A stretch of 5,941 nt of DNA from JBKPHS01 sp046729975 (GTDB taxonomy: Bacteria; Actinomycetota; Thermoleophilia; Solirubrobacterales; Thermoleophilaceae), in NCBI GenBank assembly GCA_046729975.1, contig JBKPHS010000204.1:1-5941 (forward strand), read 5' to 3'. The position numbers and the translations under genes are program-made. Below the pieces are notes generated by a model. The model made no database searches, was not told the origin of the DNA, and was given only the letters and a program-made list of their open reading frames with translations. This document shows positions 1 to 3,890 of the stretch, piece by piece. Positions within the stretch are counted from its first letter, which is position 1. Each line of letters begins with the position of its first letter.

Positions 1-237
1 GTGCCGGACGAGCGCGTGGAGGCGGTGGGTGCCGACGTTGGGCCCGGCGATGCCGACGGCCGGACGCCGGACCCTGCACCCGAGCCTGTCGCGACGCGCG
101 AAGCCCGCCGGCCGGACCGTTCCCCCGACGGGGGCGGCCCCGACGCCGCCGACGGCGGCGCCCAGGCGCCCAAGCCGCCGCCCCCGAAGCCCAAGCCCAA
201 GCGCACCCGGCAGAGAAAGAAGCACGGCCGCCGATGA
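1..237 (+). CDS. C-terminal tail of an upstream protein, probably SecF (5'-truncated)
   Basis: The frame is open from the first base of the window to a TGA at 235-237, so the gene begins upstream; the GTG at base 1 is not evidence for a start. The 78 visible residues have no membrane segment and look disordered: an acidic, Pro/Gly/Asp/Ala-rich stretch (about 1-52), then a Pro-Lys run ending in a strongly basic tip (KRTRQRKKHGRR). Actinobacterial SecF and related Sec/YidC membrane subunits often end in such positively charged cytoplasmic tails, which may lie near the ribosome or membrane surface. Gene order also points to SecF, because secD-secF lies upstream of rel in many actinobacteria. No SecF domain is visible, so the identity rests on tail style and context. 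The stop overlaps the next start (ATGA), so the two genes are probably translationally coupled. Confidence 0.5.
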   Translation: MPDERVEAVGADVGPGDADGRTPDPAPEPVATREARRPDRSPDGGGPDAADGGAQAPKPPPPKPKPKRTRQRKKHGRR

Positions 238-509
238 GCATGCTCGTCTGGATCATGATGGGAATCGCGCTATGGCACTTCACGGTGTGGCTGCCGGACC
301 GCTACTGGGGCGGGATCGTGGGCGCGTTCCTCGCGGCGATCGCGGGCGCGGTCGTGTTCGGGCTCGTGGCAAACGGCTTCACCGTCCCCGGCGAGAACGA
401 CACGCACCTCGTCCAGGCGCTGATCGCGGTCCCGGGCTCGCTGATCGGCCTCGGGCTCTCCTGGCTGTACGGCAACCGGGTCGAGCCCGAGCGCCCGGCC
501 TGGCACTAA
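234..509 (+). CDS. Small predicted three-helix membrane protein, unknown function
   Basis: A 91-residue protein. Its ATG overlaps the stop of the upstream gene (ATGA, 234-237), which fixes the start and implies coupled translation; a purine-rich stretch (AGAAAGAAG, about 213-221) lies inside the upstream gene. Three hydrophobic segments are visible, at about residues 3-20 (rich in Trp and Met), 26-46 (Gly/Ala-rich) and 59-79 (with GSLIGLGLSW). A polar loop (about 50-58, PGENDTH) separates the second and third, and the tail is short and charged. Size, Gly spacing and topology recall the GlsB/YeaQ/YmgE 'transglycosylase-associated' small membrane proteins, but no specific residue supports that family and I do not claim it. 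Its place directly behind a probable Sec subunit suggests co-expression with the export machinery; a role there is inference. Confidence 0.75.
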   Translation: MSMLVWIMMGIALWHFTVWLPDRYWGGIVGAFLAAIAGAVVFGLVANGFTVPGENDTHLVQALIAVPGSLIGLGLSWLYGNRVEPERPAWH

Positions 510-512
510 CAG

Positions 513-548
513 CCGGCGCCACTACGCCGGATATGCGGCCCTAGGCCG
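513..548 (+). repeat. Two short GC hairpins in the gap before recJ
   Basis: Four bases after the TAA of the small membrane gene, CCGGCG (513-518) and CGCCGG (525-530) form a perfect 6-bp stem with a 6-base loop. A second inverted repeat follows: CGGCC (536-540), loop CTA, GGCCG (544-548). Neither is followed by a T-run, so they are not canonical intrinsic terminators. U-less hairpins after stop codons have been proposed as terminators in actinobacteria, so partial termination or mRNA end protection is possible. Short GC stems are also common by chance at this base composition. Nothing else stands out between 549 and 613. Confidence 0.35.
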
Positions 549-613
549 ATCTCGGACCGGGCCTGGGCGTCTGCCGAGGCGCAAACAGCGCCACGGTTCC
601 GTCGCCCCCCGGG

Positions 614-3124
614 ATGAGAATGCGCCCGGTGTCCGTGCCGAGCGCCCATATCAGCTGTACGCCGATGTCGCTTCGGCTGGCGGACCGAATCGCCCACGAG
701 CTCGGCCTCTCCCCGGCGACGGCCGCGATCCTCGTCCGCCGTGGCTACGAGACGCCCGCGGCTGCGCGCGCCTTCCTCGCCGCCGACGAACGCCACGACG
801 CCTCGCGGCTCGACGGGGTGGGGGCGGCGTGCGAGACGATCCTGCGACACGCGGGCGCTGGATCGACGATCGTGATCCACGGCGACTACGACGTGGACGG
901 TGTGTGCTCCACCGCCATCCTGGTCCGCGCCCTACGCGCGCTCGGAGCGGACCCGGGCTGGCACCTGCCGAGCCGGTCCGACGACGGGTACGGCCTGTCG
1001 AATGCGACCGTGGAGACGCTCGCGGCAGCCGGGACCCGACTCCTGGTCACAGCCGACTGCGGGATCACCGCTGCGGACGAGGTGGAGCGCGCGATCGCAC
1101 TCGGCATCGACGTCGTCGTGACCGACCACCACCGCCCGGGCGAGCGCCTGCCCGACTGTCCGGTCGTGCACCCGGCGCTCGGCGGCTACCCGTTCCCCGA
1201 TCTCTGCGCGGCCGGTGTGGCTCACAAGCTGTCCGAGGCGCTCTACGAGAGCGCCGGGCAGAACCCAGCGCCGGCCGAGACGGACCTCGACCTCGTGGCG
1301 CTCGCCACCGTCGCCGACGTCGTGCCGCTACACGGCGAGAACCGCCGGCTGGTGCGGGAAGGGCTGCGGGCGCTCGCGCGCACGCGCAAGCCGGGGCTAC
1401 GGGCACTGATGCGGGTCGCTGCGCTCGACCCGGGTGAGGTGGCTGCGCACGCGGCGGCGTTCCGCCTCGCGCCGCGTCTCAACGCCGCGGGCCGGCTCCA
1501 GCGCGCCGACGCGGCTCTCGAGCTGCTGCTGACCGGGGACGACGCCCGCGCCGCTGAGATCGCCGACGAGCTCGACCTGCTCAACAGGGAGAGGCGCGAC
1601 ACGGAGACCCGGATCCTGTTCGCCGCCGAGGCGGCGCGTGCCGATCAGGCGGACGCGCCCGCCTACGTACTCGCGGGCGAGGGCTGGCACGAGGGCGTGA
1701 TCGGGATCGTGGCGTCGCGCATGGTGGAGCGCCATCACCGGCCTTGCATGGTGATCGCGCTCGGCCCCGAGGGCGGCCGGGGATCGGGCCGCAGCATCGC
1801 CGCATTCGACCTGCACGCCAGCCTGGCCGCCTGCTCGACGCACCTGCGCCGCTTCGGAGGTCATCGTGCTGCGGCCGGCTTCGAGCTCGACAGCGAGCGG
1901 CTCGACGACTTCCGGCGAGCCTTCGTGCGGCACGCTGCCCGCGTGCTCGCGCCCCGGGACCTGGAGCCGGTCGAGCGGATCGACGCCGTGGTCCCGGGCA
2001 GCGCGCTCGGACTCCCGCTGGCGGAGGAGCTCGAACGGCTCGCTCCCTTCGGGCACGGCAACCCCGAGCCGACGCTGCTCGTACCCGCCGCGCGCATCAG
2101 CGACGTGCGGGCGATGGGCGAGGAGGGCCAGCATTCCTGCTTCACGCTCTCCAACGGCGGAGCCCGGGCGCGCGGGGTGGCGTTCCGTACGCCGCCGAAG
2201 GCGCTTGCGGTGGCGGGCGAGGGGCCGCACGACGTGGCGACCCGGCTCGAGACCAACCACTGGAACGGAGGGGTGGAGGCCCGGGTCGTGCTGCGCGCCG
2301 CGCGCCCGACCGAATCCGGGCCGTCGGTGGTGCTGGGCGAGGACCCGTACTGGGAAGCATTCGAGCGCGCTCGCGCGCACGAGCGCGTCGAGCCGTTGCC
2401 AGTCGACGGGCCCGGGGCGCGCGCGATCCGCGATCGGCGAGGACAGGGCATCGCCGGCGTCGCCGGAGAGCTGCTGGCAGCCGGGGAGCAGCCGCTCGTC
2501 GTCTGCGCCGACGCGGCGGCCAGGCAGCAGGGTCTCGAGCGCGTGATCGGTGGCATGGCGGTAGGGGACCCGCTGGCGCTCGTGTCTTGGGACGCGTTAG
2601 CGGGGCAGCCGGGCCTGGCCGCGTCCTACGGTCACCTCCTCGCGATCGACCCGCCGCTGGTGCTGGACGGGCTCGGCCTGCTCGTGCGGACGCCCTGCGA
2701 ACAGGCGCCCGGCGCCGCGACGCTCGCGTGGGGAGGACCCGAGATCGAGTTCGCTCGCTCGGTGGCGCGGGCGGACCTCGACTTGAGGCCCGCGCTCGCC
2801 GACGTCTTTCGCGCTCTCCGGGATCGCGGCGGCATTGCCTCGGGGCCGGAGCTCGAGGAGCTCCTGCGGGGGTCAGGAGGACGCAGGCGAAGCCCGACCG
2901 TAGGGGCGCGGCTCGTGCGCGTGCTCGTCGAGCTGGAGCTCGTCTCCCACGAGGTCGTGGACGGGGCTCGATGCTGCCGGCTGGAGGGAACCGCTCGGAC
3001 GGACCTCAGCCGGTCGGCGTCCCAGCGTGCCTACCGCGTGCGATTGGAGCGGATCGAACGCCAGCTGGAGGCGATGGCCGGCGGACCGGCGCAGCCGGTG
3101 GTCGCCGGGAGCGTCGCCTCCTGA
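614..3124 (+). CDS. recJ: Single-stranded-DNA-specific exonuclease RecJ (long form)
   Basis: RecJ degrades single-stranded DNA 5'->3' in the cytoplasm and acts in recombinational, mismatch and base-excision repair using Mn/Mg ions. Numbering from the ATG at 614, the DHH phosphoesterase motifs are intact: HGDYDVDG (89-96), TADCG (D148), TDHH (170-173), TVADVVPL (D235) and RLNAAGRL (288-295). DHHA1-region motifs follow: EGWHEGVIGIVASRM (356-370), GSGRS (390-394) and FGGHRAAAGF (414-423). An OB-fold segment starts near PFGHGNPEP (478-486). The protein is 836 residues against 577 for the E. coli enzyme; the extra length (about 570-836) resembles the C-terminal region of Firmicutes-type RecJ, ending in a winged-helix-like stretch and a DLSRS...AYR signature (797-807). 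The start is uncertain: ATG 614, ATG 620 and ATG 665 (MSLRLADRIAHELGLSP) are all in frame, and none has a good Shine-Dalgarno. Homologues usually carry about 15-20 residues before the 'LGLSP' region, so 614 or 665 both fit. The frame is closed by a TAG at 542-544. Confidence 0.96.
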   Translation: MRMRPVSVPSAHISCTPMSLRLADRIAHELGLSPATAAILVRRGYETPAAARAFLAADERHDASRLDGVGAACETILRHAGAGSTIVIHGDYDVDGVCSTAILVRALRALGADPGWHLPSRSDDGYGLSNATVETLAAAGTRLLVTADCGITAADEVERAIALGIDVVVTDHHRPGERLPDCPVVHPALGGYPFPDLCAAGVAHKLSEALYESAGQNPAPAETDLDLVALATVADVVPLHGENRRLVREGLRALARTRKPGLRALMRVAALDPGEVAAHAAAFRLAPRLNAAGRLQRADAALELLLTGDDARAAEIADELDLLNRERRDTETRILFAAEAARADQADAPAYVLAGEGWHEGVIGIVASRMVERHHRPCMVIALGPEGGRGSGRSIAAFDLHASLAACSTHLRRFGGHRAAAGFELDSERLDDFRRAFVRHAARVLAPRDLEPVERIDAVVPGSALGLPLAEELERLAPFGHGNPEPTLLVPAARISDVRAMGEEGQHSCFTLSNGGARARGVAFRTPPKALAVAGEGPHDVATRLETNHWNGGVEARVVLRAARPTESGPSVVLGEDPYWEAFERARAHERVEPLPVDGPGARAIRDRRGQGIAGVAGELLAAGEQPLVVCADAAARQQGLERVIGGMAVGDPLALVSWDALAGQPGLAASYGHLLAIDPPLVLDGLGLLVRTPCEQAPGAATLAWGGPEIEFARSVARADLDLRPALADVFRALRDRGGIASGPELEELLRGSGGRRRSPTVGARLVRVLVELELVSHEVVDGARCCRLEGTARTDLSRSASQRAYRVRLERIERQLEAMAGGPAQPVVAGSVAS

Positions 3125-3137
3125 GAAGAGGACACGA

Positions 3138-3182
3138 CCGCTAAAGCACGAAGGCTTGTGTGCCGAGACCAGCTTTAGGCGG
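3138..3182 (+). promoter_or_regulatory. Long inverted repeat ending at the start codon of small ORF A
   Basis: CTAAAGC (3141-3147) pairs perfectly with GCTTTAG (3172-3178). The stem extends with CCG (3138-3140) against CGG (3180-3182) across a single bulged G at 3179, giving 10 pairs around a 24-base loop. The loop can form a small inner stem, GGC (3153-3155) with GCC (3162-3164). The 3' arm ends one base before the ATG at 3183 and contains the only AGG-like Shine-Dalgarno (3177-3179), so in RNA the structure would bury the ribosome site of ORF A. It also starts 13 bases after the recJ stop, so it could instead end the recJ transcript, although no T-run follows. No riboswitch class is recognised. 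Confidence 0.45.
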
Positions 3183-3413
3183 ATGACGAATCTCCTGGCA
3201 GTGCTGCTTCTGTGGACGGTCGTGATGCCGGCCTTGGCCGTTCTGCTCGCCGTGGCTCTTCCCGCCCTGCGCGAGCGTCGCGCGGGTCGCCACGTCCCTC
3301 GGCCCGAGCTCGCTCCTCGGGTTCTCGCGAGACGGCAGAGTCGAACGCGCGGCGGTTGCGACAGCCGAACCAACCTCCTGTCTCGGAGCTGGCGCCGCGC
3401 CGGCCTCGTCTGA
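3183..3413 (+). CDS. Small ORF A: single-helix membrane protein with Arg-rich tail
   Basis: A 76-residue ORF of unknown function, from the ATG at 3183 (MTNLLAVLLLWTVVMP) to TGA at 3411-3413. Residues 3-29 form one strong hydrophobic helix, followed by a basic segment beginning RERR (30-33) and a long Arg/Ser-rich tail. The charge pattern suggests N-terminus out and a basic tail in the cytoplasm. The evidence that it is real is its match to ORF B at 3574. Aligned from the two starts without gaps, 12 of the first 25 residues are identical (M1, T2, L5, L8, W11, T12, V13, P16, A17, A19, L22, A25), which supports both reading frames and both starts. Third-position G/C bias is weaker than in recJ or rel. 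The frame is open upstream into recJ, but the match to ORF B favours this ATG. A signal-anchor or single-pass membrane peptide is likely; no enzymatic motif is seen. Confidence 0.55.
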   Translation: MTNLLAVLLLWTVVMPALAVLLAVALPALRERRAGRHVPRPELAPRVLARRQSRTRGGCDSRTNLLSRSWRRAGLV

Positions 3414-3419
3414 GAGCAT

Positions 3420-3455
3420 TCCCGCGAGAACCGATTTTCCCCGGACGGAGCGGGA
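3420..3455 (+). repeat. Inverted repeat after small ORF A with an alternative pairing partner
   Basis: TCCCGC (3420-3425) can pair with GCGGGA (3450-3455) across a 24-base loop that may itself pair weakly (CCG 3431-3433 with CGG 3442-3444). It begins seven bases after the ORF A stop and lacks a T-run. The 8-mer GAGCGGGA at 3448-3455 recurs exactly 30 bases later at 3478-3485, so the same TCCCGC arm could pair with either copy. It may be a weak transcript end or part of the ORF B leader; chance remains plausible in GC-rich DNA. Confidence 0.3.
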
Positions 3456-3502
3456 TCATCGGACGCAAAGGGTCGTTGAGCGGGACGCAGGCCTGATAGA
3501 CC

Positions 3503-3572
3503 CCCCGACGGGGAAGTTTGGTGCCTGAACGGCAGGTTTTGGCCGTCTCCGGCGTATCTCCCAGCGAGAGCC
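3503..3572 (+). promoter_or_regulatory. Candidate structured leader upstream of small ORF B
   Basis: Four short hairpins can be drawn within 70 bases: CCCC/GGGG (3503-3506 with 3510-3513), CCTG/CAGG (3524-3527 with 3533-3536), GCCG/CGGC (3542-3545 with 3550-3553), and a last one abutting the start codon. The last pairs TCTC (3557-3560) with GAGA (3566-3569) and GGC (3551-3553) with GCC (3570-3572) across a 3-base bulge. It would hide the GAGAG purine patch (3566-3570), the only Shine-Dalgarno-like site. The third and fourth hairpins share bases 3551-3553, so they exclude one another. The stretch is less G+C-rich than the flanking genes. It matches no riboswitch consensus I know. Confidence 0.35.
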
Positions 3573-3573
3573 A

Positions 3574-3831
3574 ATGACCGCGTGGCTGACATTGCTGGCG
3601 ATCTGGACCGTCGCGATTCCAGCGGCGGCCCTCGCGCTCGGCGCGGCCTGGCGGCGAGCCCGCGGCTCCTGGCAGGCTCGTGTGCCGGTGCTTGCGATCC
3701 CGATTGGCGCCCGGGACGACTGCGGCCGAGCGCGTGGCCGGCCGACCTTGCAGCTCCCCGTCCGCGGCTACAGCCGCCGCCTCGAATCGCGCGGCGAGCG
3801 GCACAGGCCGTCGCGGACCAGCTACCGCTAG
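3574..3831 (+). CDS. Small ORF B: single-helix membrane protein, paralogue of ORF A
   Basis: An 85-residue ORF of unknown function from the ATG at 3574 (MTAWLTLLAIWTVAIP) to TAG at 3829-3831. One hydrophobic helix covers about residues 3-26, then comes WRRARG (26-31) and a long Arg-rich tail with no recognisable domain. Residues 1-25 share 12 ungapped identities with ORF A, including the W11-T12-V13, P16-A17 and A19 positions, while the tails share only composition (Arg-rich, one Cys each at residue 59 and 50). Preserved spacing from the initiator Met argues that this is the true start. The only purine patch, GAGAG, lies three bases before the ATG and may be paired in a hairpin. Its stop is 59 bases before rel. 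Either a diverged tandem duplicate or a member of a lineage-specific small-protein family; function is unknown. Confidence 0.55.
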   Translation: MTAWLTLLAIWTVAIPAAALALGAAWRRARGSWQARVPVLAIPIGARDDCGRARGRPTLQLPVRGYSRRLESRGERHRPSRTSYR

Positions 3832-3832
3832 C

Positions 3833-3842
3833 CCTTCGAAGG
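3833..3842. repeat. Perfect 10-base palindrome after ORF B
   Basis: CCTTCGAAGG begins two bases after the ORF B stop codon. Arms of five with no spacer make it a DNA dyad rather than a good RNA hairpin. It could be a protein-binding half of the rel upstream region, or chance. Confidence 0.25.
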
Positions 3843-3859
3843 CGCCTGCGGGGGGTCGG

Positions 3860-3872
3860 GTCCGGCCCGGAC
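3860..3872. promoter_or_regulatory. Dyad upstream of the rel -10 box, possible operator
   Basis: GTCCGG (3860-3865) and CCGGAC (3867-3872) form a perfect 13-base odd palindrome centred on C3866. Its right end lies six bases before the proposed rel -10 box, so it covers the -35/spacer region, where a repressor or activator dimer commonly binds. No regulator family is identified from the sequence, and a GC-rich background makes such dyads fairly likely by chance. Confidence 0.3.
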
Positions 3873-3878
3873 GGCAAC

Positions 3879-3884
3879 TAAACT
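3879..3884 (+). promoter_or_regulatory. Candidate -10 box for a leaderless rel transcript
   Basis: TAAACT fits the actinobacterial -10 pattern TAnnnT and lies six bases before the rel ATG, so transcription would begin at or within a base or two of the start codon. No Shine-Dalgarno lies between the box and the ATG, as expected for leaderless translation, which is common in actinobacteria. The hexamer 17 bases upstream (TCGGGT, 3856-3861) is a poor -35, also common in this group. The first three bases of the box are an in-frame TAA, which rules out any longer Rel start. Confidence 0.5.
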
Positions 3885-3890
3885 CGAACC

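Noticed and set aside
29..544. Plus-strand 171-codon open frame covering the first two genes
   Set aside because: Arg/Pro/Ala-rich shadow. The coupled frames 1-237 and 234-509 have a sensible basic tail and membrane helices.
1397..2380. Minus-strand open frame of 327 codons inside recJ
   Set aside because: Low-complexity Arg/Gly/Ala/Pro/Val composition with no motif; it is a shadow of the conserved RecJ frame.
1744..3144. Plus-strand open frame of 466 codons overlapping recJ in another frame
   Set aside because: The product is almost entirely Arg, Ala, Gly and Pro, and it overlaps the conserved RecJ DHHA1, OB and C-terminal regions.
3476..3502. Possible promoter TTGAGC with a GATAGA/TAGACC box before ORF B
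   Set aside because: Spacing is only 13-15 bases and neither box fits well, so it falls below what I would annotate as a promoter.
3138..3573. Known riboswitch classes (c-di-GMP, preQ1, guanidine, SAM)
   Set aside because: I compared the two leaders by eye with the conserved cores of these classes and found no match; only generic hairpins are seen.
2873..3877. Minus-strand open frame of 334 codons across the recJ end and the small ORFs
   Set aside because: Arg/Ser/Pro-rich with no hydrophobic or conserved pattern and no ribosome site. The + strand pair of matching small ORFs explains this interval better.
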